In this document: in pieces, positions 54,130 to 63,124 of the stretch
Position numbering within the stretch: the first letter of the stretch is position 1
Layout: each line of letters opens with the position of its first letter
Assembly: GCA_022402445.1 (NCBI GenBank)
Contig: JAKRSF010000005.1
Location: 124,001-188,000, forward strand
From: Cyanobacteriota bacterium
GTDB lineage: Bacteria > Cyanobacteriota > Cyanobacteriia > CACIAM-69d
Length of the DNA: 64,000 nt
Reading direction: 5' to 3'
Made by a program: the position numbers and the translations under genes
The notes under the pieces: model-generated
The model's input: only the letters and a program-made list of their open reading frames with translations
Database searches by the model: none
Told to the model about the DNA's origin: nothing

Positions 54130-54145
54130 TATATCAAATGATATA
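54130..54145. promoter_or_regulatory. 7-2-7 palindrome, candidate NarL-type binding site
   Basis: TATATCA-AA-TGATATA is a perfect 7-2-7 inverted repeat, the geometry used by NarL-family dimers. The sequence differs from the E. coli NarL heptamer. The divergent gene pair next to it encodes a NarL-type regulator. Confidence 0.5.
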
Positions 54146-54254
54146 GATTGCGCTGGGGGACGGTTAATGGCTTTTTGACTTAGTATGGGGCGAAGAATCT
54201 CTTGGTTTTGAGAGTCTTCAGTGATTTTCGGTAAACCGTTAGCCCGCCTGAGCT

Positions 54255-55307
54255 ATGAATCGTTGGACCCATGCCCACTGGTTTCTGGTCATTATTTTTT
54301 TGGCGGTGATTGCTTTGGAATACAGCACTCCACCTCCCTATATCTTTGGTTATTTGTATATTGGGGCAGTGCTGCTGGCCAGTATGCGCTTGGGGCAGCG
54401 GGCAACCCTTTGGGTGACGGGTGTTGCGGTGTGCTTAACGTTGATGAATCTGTGGATTCCGGGAATTGAACCGATTACGTTGGTGACTGTGGCGAATCGC
54501 ACCGTAACGGTGTTGGCGTTGATCGTGACGGCTTGGTTGAGCGATCGCATCCAACAATATGAGGCGGCGATGCTGCGGCAGCAGGTCCAATTGGCTACCC
54601 AGGTTCAACTGGCGAAGGTGCGCGAAGACTTTGTTTCCACCCTGACCCATGACCTCAAGACCCCTTTGCTGGGGGCAATTGAAACCCTTAAAGCCTTTGA
54701 AGGGGGCCAGTTTGGCATCATTACCCACGCCCAAAAACGGGTGATTGGTATCATGATCCGCAGCCATCGCATGACCCTTCAGTTGGTGGAAACCTTGATG
54801 GATGTGTACCGCAATGACATGGAGGGCCTCAAGCTCCAGCGCAAACCCGTGAATTTGACTAGCCTGGTGGAAGAGGTGATTGTGCAACTGACGCCCTTGG
54901 CCACCTCAAGGCAAATTCATTTATATCTGCACCAAGGGGATTCTGATTTTCGCCAAGCCTATTGGATCAAGGCGGATGCGTTTCAACTCCAGCGGGTTTT
55001 TAATAATTTAATTACCAATGCCGTGAACCATTCCTTGAGGGGACAAAAGGTTGAGATTTTTATTGCATTTAAACATAATCTTTGCCAGGTTAAGGTTCTA
55101 GATGAGGGGCAGGGCATTCCCGAGCAGGAACTCCCCCATCTTTTTGATCGGTTTTATCAGGGCCATGGGGATCGCCAAGCCAAGGGGACGGGGCTTGGGC
55201 TGTATCTTAGTCGTCAAATTATCGAAGCCCATGGCGGTAAAATATGGGCAGCATCGCGATCGCCCCAAGGTGCTGTTTTTAGCTTTTCTCTCCCCGTCGA
55301 GCCCTGA
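54255..55307 (+). CDS. Membrane sensor histidine kinase
   Basis: A 350-residue kinase with a compact N-terminal sensor of four membrane helices (about 8-25, 33-45, 50-70, 78-95) and almost no periplasmic part, followed by HisKA with the phosphorylation site H132 in VSTLTHDLKTPLLGAIE and a HATPase domain: N box FNNLITNAVNH, G1 DEGQGIPEQELPHLFDRFYQ, in two parts DEGQGIPEQ and LPHLFDRFYQG, and G2 GTGLGLYLSRQI. A coiled coil links the membrane part and HisKA. The response regulator follows 78 bases later. It diverges from kdpA; it could provide the kinase activity missing in the short KdpD. Confidence 0.92.
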   Translation: MNRWTHAHWFLVIIFLAVIALEYSTPPPYIFGYLYIGAVLLASMRLGQRATLWVTGVAVCLTLMNLWIPGIEPITLVTVANRTVTVLALIVTAWLSDRIQQYEAAMLRQQVQLATQVQLAKVREDFVSTLTHDLKTPLLGAIETLKAFEGGQFGIITHAQKRVIGIMIRSHRMTLQLVETLMDVYRNDMEGLKLQRKPVNLTSLVEEVIVQLTPLATSRQIHLYLHQGDSDFRQAYWIKADAFQLQRVFNNLITNAVNHSLRGQKVEIFIAFKHNLCQVKVLDEGQGIPEQELPHLFDRFYQGHGDRQAKGTGLGLYLSRQIIEAHGGKIWAASRSPQGAVFSFSLPVEP

Positions 55308-55385
55308 GGCAATTCCTGGGGATCTGGCCGATCTGATGCTATCCCCTGTTCTGAGTTGTTAACTGGCCCCGAACTGACCTGATCT

Positions 55386-56072
55386 ATGTCATCCCCGCCG
55401 ATTAGAATTTTGCTGGTTGAAGATGATGAACTGTTTCGTCTGGGGTTGGTGACCCGACTGGCCCAGGAGGCGACCCTAGAGATTGTGGCGGAGGCTGAAG
55501 ATGGGGAGGCGGCGATCGCCTGCGTTAATCAGCAGGTTTTCGATGTGGTGATTTTAGATGTGGGATTACCTGGCATTGGGGGAATTGAAACCTGCCGAAA
55601 AATTAAGCAGCTTCACCCCAGGTTACCCATCTTAATTCTGACCTCCCATTCTCAACCGGCGTTGATTAATCACCTCATTGAGGTGCAGGCCCAGGGATAT
55701 TGCGTCAAGGGGGTGGCGGCGGAGACCCTGATCCTTGCCATTCGTTCCGTGGCGGCGGGGGCTTCCTGGTGGGATGCGATCGCGTTTCAGGAAATCCAGG
55801 CCGCCTTCCAAGAGGGGCCAACCGCTGCGCCGGAAGCGATCTTGCCCAGTGGGGCCAATCCCTTGACGAAGCGGGAGCAGGAAATTCTAGCGTTGGTTGC
55901 TAGGGGTAAAAGTAACCAGGAAATCGCGGAGGATCTCTACATTGCCCCTGGAACGGTACGGGTCCATGTACACACCATTTTGCAGAAATTAGAGGTGCGC
56001 GATCGCACCCAGGCGGCCATTTTAGCGATTCAGAATGGGCTGGTTTCGTTGCCGGAAAATTTGCCGGAATGA
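55386..56072 (+). CDS. NarL/FixJ-type response regulator
   Basis: A 228-residue regulator. The receiver domain has EDDELFRLGL with the acidic pair and the phosphorylated D58 in VVILDVGLPGIGG; the switch lysine is K in YCVKGVAAETL near 110. A LuxR-type helix-turn-helix at about 162-225 (LTKREQEILALVARGKSNQ and EIAEDLYIAPGTVRVHVHT) binds DNA. It pairs with the kinase upstream. This differs from E. coli KdpE, which is OmpR-type. It converges on the ABC exporter gene. Confidence 0.93.
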   Translation: MSSPPIRILLVEDDELFRLGLVTRLAQEATLEIVAEAEDGEAAIACVNQQVFDVVILDVGLPGIGGIETCRKIKQLHPRLPILILTSHSQPALINHLIEVQAQGYCVKGVAAETLILAIRSVAAGASWWDAIAFQEIQAAFQEGPTAAPEAILPSGANPLTKREQEILALVARGKSNQEIAEDLYIAPGTVRVHVHTILQKLEVRDRTQAAILAIQNGLVSLPENLPE

Positions 56073-56149
56073 TGGAATATTTTCTGGAGTTTAGGCATTT
56101 AGATCGTTCATTTTTTGGCCGTCACCAAGTGTGGTGAATCCTCGGGATA

Positions 56150-57904
56150 TTAGCGCAGGACCGCTTCGAGGGTGTGCTGATTCCACAGATCCTGATAGAG
56201 CCCAGGGCGCGATCGCAGCTCCTCATGGCGGCCCACGTCCACAATGCGCCCGCGATCCATCACTAAAATGCGATCGGCGGTGGCGGCGGCGGAAAGCTGA
56301 TGGGAAATGAACAGGACCGTGCGGCGGCGATCGCGATCGCCCCCCGTGAGACGGCGCAGGATTTCCGTGGCGGTTTTGTTGTCCACGCTCGACAGGGCGT
56401 CATCGAGGATCAAAATCGGCGCATCCACCAGCAGGGCGCGGGCCAGGGACGATCGCTGGCGCTGGCCGCCGGACAGGGTGATGCCCCGCTCCCCGACAAG
56501 GGTTTCGTACTGGCGCGGAAATTGTTGAATTTCGTCGTGGATTTGCCCCCGCTGGGCCGCCCGTTCAACGCGATCGCGATCGCTCTCCGGTGCCCCGTAG
56601 GCGATGTTGTGGGCGATCGTCGTGCTGAACAAAAAACTTTCCTGGGGCACATAGGCGATCGCGCGACGCAGGTCCGTTAAGGGAATTTTGGTAACATCCC
56701 GACCATCTAGCCACAGTTGACCGGGCTCAATGTCCAAGAGGCGCGGCAGGGCATTGGCCAGGGTGGATTTACCGGAGCCAACGGGGCCAACGATCGCCAC
56801 CATCTCTCCGGGCAAAATATCGAAATCTAGACCATTGAGGGCCGGTGTCTGCGCCCCAGGGAAACAATAGGTGAGCCCCCGCGCCCGCAGCGCCCCGCGT
56901 ACCTGATCCAGGGGAAGCGGCTCCGTGGCCAGCTCATCGGTAATTTTTGGTTCCGCCGCCAGGATCGCCTCCACGCGATCTACGCTCACTTGACCCCGTT
57001 GATAGGTGCTAATCGTGAAGCCCAGCAGCGCCGTCGGGAACACCAGCCGCTCCACATACACCGTCAGGGCAACAAAATCGCCGATGGAAATGCGCCCCGT
57101 CGCGATCGCATCGGACCCGAACCACAGCAACACCAGCAGGCTCACACTCGCAAGGCCGCCCAGGAGGGGAAACAGGAGATTTCGAGTCTTCGCCATGGAC
57201 AAATTCGCCCGCAGCAGCCGGTTATTCAACTCCCGAAAGGCCCGTCGTTCGTTCTCTTCTTGGGCGTAGATCTTGATCGGCGCAATGCCGCTGAGGTCCT
57301 CCTGGATGAGGTCACTCATGGTAGACAGCTCCTCCTGCACCCAGAGCTGCTCCCGCCGCAGGCGATCGCTAAAGGCCATCACCATCCCCAGCATCAGGGG
57401 ATAGACCCCCAGCGACAGGACCGACAGCAGCGGATCGATCTGGATCATCACCGGAATCGTCAGGGCATAGGCAAAAATCGTATTCGCCAAACTCAGCACC
57501 GCAAACCCCAGCAGCCGCCGCACATTGTCCACATCGTTCGTGGCGCGGCTGATGGTGTCGCCAATGGTGGTGGTGGCGAAATAGGCGGGCTCCATCTTGA
57601 GCAAATGCTCGAAAATCGCCTGTTTTAGGTCAAATTCCACCTTCCGCCCCACCCCAAACGTCCAAATGCGCGACGCCATCCGCACCACCCAGACGATGGT
57701 CGTGAGCAGGAAAATCGCGATCGCCGCCTGCACAATCCGATCGAGCGAAAAACTCGACTGCAAATCATCAATGCTGTTGCGGATCAGCAGCGGGATATAC
57801 ACCCCCAGGGCATTGACCAGCAGCAGGGCCGTGATCCCCAGGGTGGTTTGTTGCCAGTGGGGGCGGAGATAGCGCAGCAGCGCACGGTTATAGGAACGGG
57901 CCAT
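56150..57904 (-). CDS. ABC exporter, fused permease and ATPase (MsbA-like)
   Basis: A 584-residue half-transporter that works as a homodimer. Six membrane helices fill residues about 1-310. The ATPase has Walker A VGPVGSGKSTLANAL near 375, a Q-loop YVPQESFLFST, the signature ITLSGGQRQRSSLARALL near 480, and Walker B ILILDDALSSVD; the H-loop is LFISHQLSAA. This set is typical of the lipid or drug exporter group. I use the ATG at 57904; a GTG lies three codons upstream. Substrate unknown. Confidence 0.93.
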   Translation of the reverse strand: MARSYNRALLRYLRPHWQQTTLGITALLLVNALGVYIPLLIRNSIDDLQSSFSLDRIVQAAIAIFLLTTIVWVVRMASRIWTFGVGRKVEFDLKQAIFEHLLKMEPAYFATTTIGDTISRATNDVDNVRRLLGFAVLSLANTIFAYALTIPVMIQIDPLLSVLSLGVYPLMLGMVMAFSDRLRREQLWVQEELSTMSDLIQEDLSGIAPIKIYAQEENERRAFRELNNRLLRANLSMAKTRNLLFPLLGGLASVSLLVLLWFGSDAIATGRISIGDFVALTVYVERLVFPTALLGFTISTYQRGQVSVDRVEAILAAEPKITDELATEPLPLDQVRGALRARGLTYCFPGAQTPALNGLDFDILPGEMVAIVGPVGSGKSTLANALPRLLDIEPGQLWLDGRDVTKIPLTDLRRAIAYVPQESFLFSTTIAHNIAYGAPESDRDRVERAAQRGQIHDEIQQFPRQYETLVGERGITLSGGQRQRSSLARALLVDAPILILDDALSSVDNKTATEILRRLTGGDRDRRRTVLFISHQLSAAATADRILVMDRGRIVDVGRHEELRSRPGLYQDLWNQHTLEAVLR

Positions 57905-58031
57905 GGGACACACAACCGACGGGGCGGGGCGAGGCGGGCAGACGCCCTAGTTTAGCGAATTTCCGCGATCGCGCCCCCGAGGCCGATCCGTGGTTCTAGG
58001 GGATTTGGGGGGATTTCGCGGTGGACTTCCC

Positions 58032-58050
58032 TTACAATTAAGCATTGTAA
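58032..58050. promoter_or_regulatory. TTACAAT-N5-ATTGTAA inverted repeat, candidate operator
   Basis: A perfect 7-5-7 inverted repeat about 70 bases before the alpha/beta hydrolase start, in the gap between it and the divergent ABC exporter. It has the look of a repressor or Fur/Zur-like site but matches no consensus that I can cite with certainty. Confidence 0.45.
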
Positions 58051-58120
58051 AGATCGATGAATCCCGCCCCCTGCGGTCCATTCATTGCGCTTTTGGCCCT
58101 TCACCCCCCGCGTTTGTCCC

Positions 58121-59053
58121 ATGGTCGAACCCCCTTCGATGCTCAATGAGCGCCCCGGCGAGGGCACCACGCTCCTGAGCCAGCCCTACGACACCCAAAC
58201 CTGGCTCTGGCGCGGCCACGCGATCCACTATGCCGATTGCGGGACCGGTCAGCCGCTGGTGTTGATCCATGGGTTTGGGGCGTCGATTGGCCATTGGCGC
58301 AAGAATATTCCCGAGTTGGCGGCGGCGGGCTATCGGGTGCTGGCGATTGATCTGCTGGGGTTTGGGGCGTCGGATAAGCCCGCGATCGCCTATGACCTGG
58401 ACCTGTGGCGGGATATGCTGCTGGATTTTTGGAGCGAAAAGATTGGCGAGCCGACGGTCTGGATCGGCAATTCTATCGGTGCCCTGCTGGCTCTGATGCT
58501 GGCGGCGCGATCGCCGGAACGGACGGCGGCGATCGCCCTGCTGAACTGCGCGGGGGGCCTGAACCATCGCCCGGACGAGTTGGCGTGGCCCCTGGGCTGG
58601 ATCATGGAAACCTTTAGTAAGGCCGTGAATACGCCGGGGATTGGCCGTTTTATTTTCAACCAAGTGCGCCAAAAGCACCGCATCCGCAACACCCTGCGGC
58701 AGGTGTATGGCAACCGGGAGGCGATTACGCCGGAGCTGGTGGATCTGCTGCACGGCCCCTCGGGCGATCCGGGCGCTTATGAAACCTTTGCGTCGATTCT
58801 CAATGCGCCGCCGGGACCGAGGCCCATGGAGTTGTTGCCCGCGATCGCCTGTCCGGTCCTGACCCTCTGGGGGGAGACGGATCCCTGGACGCCGATTTCT
58901 GGGGCGACCCCTTTTCAACATTTGGCGGAGGGGAGCGATCGCGCTGAATTCATCGCCATTCCCGAGACGGGCCACTGCCCCCACGATGAACGGCCTGAGG
59001 TGGTGAATGAGGCGATCATCACCTGGCTCAACCGCTGTCTGCCCGCCGCGTAG
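58121..59053 (+). CDS. Alpha/beta fold hydrolase
   Basis: A 310-residue hydrolase. The oxyanion segment LVLIHGFGASIGHWRKNI, the nucleophile S118 in WIGNSIGALLA, the acid in LWGETDPWTP near 250, and the histidine in ETGHCPHDERPE near 287 form a complete catalytic set. It resembles the cyanobacterial/plastid group that includes pheophytinase-like and epoxide-hydrolase-like proteins; the substrate cannot be fixed. The ATG at 58121 is chosen; an internal ATG at 58139 is possible. A GC-rich repeat follows the stop. Confidence 0.9.
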   Translation: MVEPPSMLNERPGEGTTLLSQPYDTQTWLWRGHAIHYADCGTGQPLVLIHGFGASIGHWRKNIPELAAAGYRVLAIDLLGFGASDKPAIAYDLDLWRDMLLDFWSEKIGEPTVWIGNSIGALLALMLAARSPERTAAIALLNCAGGLNHRPDELAWPLGWIMETFSKAVNTPGIGRFIFNQVRQKHRIRNTLRQVYGNREAITPELVDLLHGPSGDPGAYETFASILNAPPGPRPMELLPAIACPVLTLWGETDPWTPISGATPFQHLAEGSDRAEFIAIPETGHCPHDERPEVVNEAIITWLNRCLPAA

Positions 59054-59190
59054 GGGTTGGGTCTCCCAAAACGCACCCCCGCGATCGCCCCCAAACCGCT
59101 TCAACTTTTGGAACAGGGCTGGGCAATGCGGGTGGGGGCTGGGCGGGGTGATCGGTGGGGGCTGGGCGGGGAAACCCCGCCCCTACGGGG
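59051..59190 (+). repeat. GC-rich dispersed repeat after the hydrolase gene
   Basis: Same family as 45053-45241: starts TAGGGGTTGGGTCTCCCA at the stop codon and ends GGGCTGGGCGGGGAAA with CCCCGCCCCTACG. The central parts differ. It fills the gap up to the convergent purM and may form a transcription-stopping hairpin. Confidence 0.65.
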
Positions 59191-59204
59191 GTCCTGGTGA
59201 ATTC

Positions 59205-60233
59205 CTAGGCGGGAAGACCCAACACGCCCCCCTCGCCCGCCACCACGGATCCTAAGACCCAGGGATCGAGGTGTTCTGCCCGGAGCAGATCCAGGGCGCG
59301 ATCGCGGTCTTCCGGAGCCACAATCACCACAAAACCGACGCCCATATTAAAGGTATTGAACATCGCCGCAGGCGGCACCTCCCCCGTGCGGGCGATCCAG
59401 TCAAAAATCGGCGGCGGCGTCCAGCTACCCAAGTCCACCTGCACCGACTGATTCGCCCCCAAACACCGGGGCAGATTCTCCGGCAGGCCGCCCCCCGTAA
59501 TGTGAGCCATGCCGTGGACCGACAGGCCCGCCTTCAGAATCGCCAAAATCGGTTTTACGTAAATGGTCGTCGGCTCCAGCAGCACTTCCCCCAGGGGCCG
59601 ATCGCCCAGATCCGCCACGCGATCGCCCCAGCCAAGGCCCGCCACCTCCGCCACCCGCCGCGCCAAACTGAAGCCATTGCTATGGACCCCCGAACTGGGC
59701 AGGGCGATCGCCACATCCCCCACCGCCACGCGATCGCCCGTAATTAGCTCACTTTTTTCCGCGATCGCCACACAAAATCCCGCCAGATCATATTCCCCAG
59801 CCCCATAGAAACCGGGCATTTCCGCCGTCTCACCCCCCAACAGGGCACAGCCCGCCCGCTCACAACCCTCCGCAATCCCATCCACCACCGCCGCCAACTG
59901 TTCCGGCAGCAGCTTCCCCGTCGCCACATAGTCCAGGAAAAAGAGCGGCTCCGCCCCCGCCGTCAGCACGTCATTGACGCACATCGCCACCAGATCAATG
60001 CCCACCGTGCCGTGGCGATCCATTTGATGGGCAATCTTCAGCTTCGTGCCCACCCCATCGGTCCCGGAAATCAGCACCGGCTCCCGGTAGCCCGTCGGCA
60101 ACTGGAAACAGCCGCCAAAGCCCCCCAGCCCCCCCAACACCTCCGGACGGAAGGTCCGCTGCACGCGATCGCGGATCCGGTCCACAAACGCCCGCCCCGC
60201 CTCCACATCCACACCCGCGTCGCGATAATCCAT
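59205..60233 (-). CDS. purM: Phosphoribosylformylglycinamidine cyclo-ligase
   Basis: ATP-dependent ring closure giving aminoimidazole ribonucleotide, step five of purine synthesis. The 342-residue protein opens [20 protein letters not shown] and has [40 protein letters not shown] in parts ([11 protein letters not shown] and [13 protein letters not shown]), [22 protein letters not shown] split as [13 protein letters not shown] and GEYDLAGF, and the ending [13 protein letters not shown]. Fully typical length. Monocistronic here. Confidence 0.97.
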   Translation of the reverse strand: MDYRDAGVDVEAGRAFVDRIRDRVQRTFRPEVLGGLGGFGGCFQLPTGYREPVLISGTDGVGTKLKIAHQMDRHGTVGIDLVAMCVNDVLTAGAEPLFFLDYVATGKLLPEQLAAVVDGIAEGCERAGCALLGGETAEMPGFYGAGEYDLAGFCVAIAEKSELITGDRVAVGDVAIALPSSGVHSNGFSLARRVAEVAGLGWGDRVADLGDRPLGEVLLEPTTIYVKPILAILKAGLSVHGMAHITGGGLPENLPRCLGANQSVQVDLGSWTPPPIFDWIARTGEVPPAAMFNTFNMGVGFVVIVAPEDRDRALDLLRAEHLDPWVLGSVVAGEGGVLGLPA

Positions 60234-60702
60234 AGCTTTTCCTTGACCCTTACATCAGAAATACAAAAGCAACCCTAATGATTCGCCCCCGAATTGGCAA
60301 ATCCATCGACCAATCCAGGCGCAATTCCGTCGGCCCGCCCCGTCGCCCCCGTGGGCCAGGGCAGCTAGCCATTCTACAGGCGATCGCCCCGTGCAGGCGG
60401 GTTTCAACCGTTTCTGCCCCGGCCCCCAGCCGTCCCCACCGGCCCCCCAGGACACCCCCAACCCGCCGCTTGCCCACCCCCATCATCGGCGCAAATCTAA
60501 AGAAAACATAAAAAACCGCTCCAACGATCCCTAGGCCACTTTGGCAACTGCCATAAGGACGCCCCCACAAGGGTTCCGGCGATGGGGGGCCTGCCATGGA
60601 CCCAAACCACCCCTCCACCACTCAGGGATCAGCCCAGGGTTCGACCCCCCACCCCCGCCAAAAAACTGTGGTAACCTACGTCAGTCTCATTTGTTAACGC
60701 GC
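60234..60702. other. Intergenic region upstream of purM and of the rlpA leader
   Basis: About 470 bases. It must hold the minus-strand promoter of purM and the start of the rlpA transcript. A minus-strand frame of 123 codons (60250-60621) is Gly/Arg-rich and looks like chance. No hairpin or repeat stands out apart from C-rich runs. Confidence 0.3.
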
Positions 60703-60920
60703 TGTTACATGCGTTTGTCGTCGCAATGACGAACACCTGCACGAGGGGAATTCCGCAGTTCCGGGTGATTATTTCTGCCCAGGACGCTCCATGCCGAATT
60801 CCTGCGGCCAATCCTAGCGGTTCCGCCCCCGTCCGTAGCCTGTGGGGGATTTGGACCCACGGCGGTGGACCCTTGCCGAGGACTGGTCGGCTGATCGCCC
60901 CGGAGCCCTAGCGGTTCTGT
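60703..60920 (+). ncRNA. Structured rlpA leader, candidate c-di-AMP (ydaO/yuaA-type) riboswitch
   Basis: The 5' leader of rlpA is about 270 bases with many pairing segments. One stretch, GAGGGGAATTCC (60743-) then GGGTGA (60763-), then CATGCCGAATTC (60790-) with GCGGCCAATCCTAGCGG, resembles in order the ydaO/yuaA consensus (GGGGAACC, GGGTGAATC, GCCGAACCCG, CAGCTAACC-GCG). A second block with GGGGGAT, GGTGGACCC and GCCGAGGAC ends again in CCTAGCGGTT, so the phrase CCTAGCGGTT occurs at about 60813 and 60907. ydaO-type switches often control cell-wall genes, which fits rlpA. This is a judgement by eye and several consensus positions differ. Confidence 0.4.
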
Positions 60921-60973
60921 GGCCTAGGCAACCGCGATCGCGGCTCGTGCGTGTCCTTTACCCCCCCTTCCCC

Positions 60974-62236
60974 ATGAGCCAACTGCGCATCTGGACTTCC
61001 CTGGCAGCCTCCGTTGCCATCGCGACCCTCGGGAGTGCGACCCCGGTTCACGGTCAACAGCCCGACTCCGCAACTCCAGATTCTGTGGCGATCGCCTCTG
61101 GGCACGCTGCCTCCGGCCCGGTTGATCCCGCCGCCGCCCCCGATACGACCAAGTCGGCGACGCCAACCCCTTCGATCACCCTTTCAGACCGACGCATTGA
61201 CGCTTCAGTTTCCCTGCCCTCTGATCTCTTCGAGCTTTCCCAGGGAACGGTTCCGTTGACGGCCCAGGCGATCGCCACCGCTGCACCATCCGAGCAGACC
61301 GCCACGACGCCCCCTGAGGCCCAAGCTGCCCCAGAAACCCCTGAAACTTCAGCCGAAGCGGAAACCACCGCAGGGGCTCCCCGCTCCGTCCAGGGCCTTG
61401 TGGAACTCCACGCCCACCAAAGCACCGGCAACGTCATCCTCTACGTGCGCGACCTGCCGGTGATGACCTTCCTGGGCAATCCGGCAACGGCGGCCAGCAG
61501 CGGCAATGCGGCCCTGGCCAGTGATGCCCTCAAGCCGTCCGCTGCGGTGCCCCCAACGGCGACGGTGGCGGCGGGTGAGGCGGCCCTGGACCGGGCGACT
61601 GCCGTGGCCCAGCAGATCGAGGCGCTCTATCAGCAGGGCCTCGATGCGAGCCAAATTGAGTACGAGTGGAATTCGGAAGATTCCCGCTTTTGGGTGACCG
61701 TCGAGGGCGATCGCCTGGTGGCCATTGACGGTGCGACGGTGCTGCCGGAGCAAACCCAGAATGCGGCGGAGGATGCGTGGCAGGTGACCAATCGCCTGCG
61801 GCGGCTGCTCGGCGGCGCTGCGCCCATCGAGCCGATTAATCAGCCCCCTCGCCCCCAGCGGGCCGCCATTGATTTCAATCCCCCCAGCCCTGGGGTGCAG
61901 TTCGATGGCTACCGGGTGGTGTCCAGCAGTATGGGCCATGCGTCCTGGTACGGCCCTGGGTTTAGTGGTCGCCCCACCGCCAGCGGTGAGCGGTTCAACC
62001 CCAATGATTTGACGGCGGCCCACCGGACGTTGCCCTTTGGTACGCGGGTGCGGGTGACCTATCCCCGGACGGGGCGATCGGTGGTGGTTCGTATTAACGA
62101 TCGCGGGCCGTTCATCCGGGGGCGGACGATTGATCTGTCGGCGGGGGCGGCGCGCCAGATTGGCCTGTATTCATCGGGCGTCGGCCAGGTGCAGATGGAG
62201 GTTCTGGCCCCGGCTCCGTCCTTTGCGGCGAACTAA
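60974..62236 (+). CDS. rlpA: Septal ring lytic transglycosylase RlpA family protein
   Basis: A 420-residue exported protein. The signal peptide (LRIWTSLAASVAIATLGSAT) is followed by a long Ala/Thr/Pro-rich linker, a middle region from about 150 to 290 with EALYQQGLDASQIEYEWN, and a C-terminal double-psi beta-barrel RlpA domain at 320-415: GHASWYGPGFSGRPTASG, LTAAHRTLPFGTRVRVTY, VVVRINDRGPFIRGRTIDLS. RlpA cleaves glycan strands lacking stem peptides at the septum; the catalytic D-type residue is in INDRGPF. No SPOR domain is seen. The start at 60974 gives the signal peptide. A long structured leader precedes it. Confidence 0.9.
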   Translation: MSQLRIWTSLAASVAIATLGSATPVHGQQPDSATPDSVAIASGHAASGPVDPAAAPDTTKSATPTPSITLSDRRIDASVSLPSDLFELSQGTVPLTAQAIATAAPSEQTATTPPEAQAAPETPETSAEAETTAGAPRSVQGLVELHAHQSTGNVILYVRDLPVMTFLGNPATAASSGNAALASDALKPSAAVPPTATVAAGEAALDRATAVAQQIEALYQQGLDASQIEYEWNSEDSRFWVTVEGDRLVAIDGATVLPEQTQNAAEDAWQVTNRLRRLLGGAAPIEPINQPPRPQRAAIDFNPPSPGVQFDGYRVVSSSMGHASWYGPGFSGRPTASGERFNPNDLTAAHRTLPFGTRVRVTYPRTGRSVVVRINDRGPFIRGRTIDLSAGAARQIGLYSSGVGQVQMEVLAPAPSFAAN

Positions 62237-62303
62237 CGCGGCGATCGCGGGTCTCCCGTAGGCGATTTGTTCTGCGGGGCCGCAAGGGCCATGGTTCATC
62301 GAT

Positions 62304-62337
62304 AAATTCCCTGCGATCGCGCGATCGCGGGGAATTT
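62304..62337. repeat. 34-base hairpin with two tandem HIP1 sites
   Basis: AAATTCCC-T, then GCGATCGC twice, then G-GGGAATTT: both outer arms and the HIP1 cores pair, with one T-G wobble. It is 67 bases downstream of rlpA in a 291-base gap without genes and could end the rlpA transcript. Confidence 0.6.
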
Positions 62338-62527
62338 GTCCTATTTGCCCTAGGAGAATCCGTCGCTTCGGGCAAGGGCGCATCCCCATCCTTCCGGGGT
62401 GCGGGTAACCGACATGGCCCCATCTGTCCCAAGGGTCAGCCCGTGGGATAAGTTGAACACAGGCTCAGGCCCATCGGCGGCCTGAAATTCTGGAACCCAC
62501 AGCTAACCAAACCAGAGCAGCGGCACC

Positions 62528-63124
62528 ATGGGCATCGGTAACCTGTTTCAGATGGGGAAGACGCGCTTCATCGTCACCCGGCTCTTCGTTCACCTGTCCG
62601 GCAGCGGCGCAACGCCCCTGTTGGGTGTCCTCAACCGCGCGGCCCGGGACGCGATCGCGGCGGACGGCGACCTGGACACCCTCGGGGAAGGGCTCGCCAC
62701 CATTTGCCAGAGCCTCTTGCAGTACCGCGACTTCTGGAAATCCGCCGCCAATGAAGGGGACGAATACTGGGACGAAGGGGACGCCAGCACCGCGATCGAA
62801 GAACTCTTCACCGACTCCGCCCAGCGCTACCTCAGCGAACTGCCCCCCAACCTCAGCACCACCTCCGACGACGATCTGCTCACCTTGCCCCCCACCGGCA
62901 ACCTCGTGGTCATGCTCACCGTTGCCTATGAGGGGGAAGTGCCGGATCTCGAAACCAACCTCGCCGACCTCGAAGCCCTCGAATACGGCCTCAAGGCGTT
63001 GATTAGCCTGCACTACAATCAAAAATTGCGGGCTATCCAAGTCCACTTCTCCCCCGCCCAACTGGGGGACGAGCTCACCGACGACCAACTGTTGCAGAAT
63101 TTCCCGGAACTGATTCCCCTCTAG
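62528..63124 (+). CDS. DUF1517 domain-containing protein
   Basis: A 198-residue protein of the DUF1517 family, which is conserved in cyanobacteria and plastids (some plastid members have membrane anchors). The family core is NLVVMLTVAYEGEVPDLETN near residue 122, given as LVVMLTVAYEGEVPDLE, followed by LEYGLKALISLHYNQKLRAI. The N-terminal part carries YRDFWKSAANEGDEYWDEGD and EELFTDSAQRYLSELPPNL. No signal peptide or membrane helix, so cytoplasmic. Function unknown. Confidence 0.85.
   Translation: MGIGNLFQMGKTRFIVTRLFVHLSGSGATPLLGVLNRAARDAIAADGDLDTLGEGLATICQSLLQYRDFWKSAANEGDEYWDEGDASTAIEELFTDSAQRYLSELPPNLSTTSDDDLLTLPPTGNLVVMLTVAYEGEVPDLETNLADLEALEYGLKALISLHYNQKLRAIQVHFSPAQLGDELTDDQLLQNFPELIPL

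Noticed and set aside
60250-60621. Minus-strand frame of 123 codons upstream of purM
   Set aside because: Gly/Arg/Pro-rich with no motif, in a GC-rich gap where long chance frames are expected.
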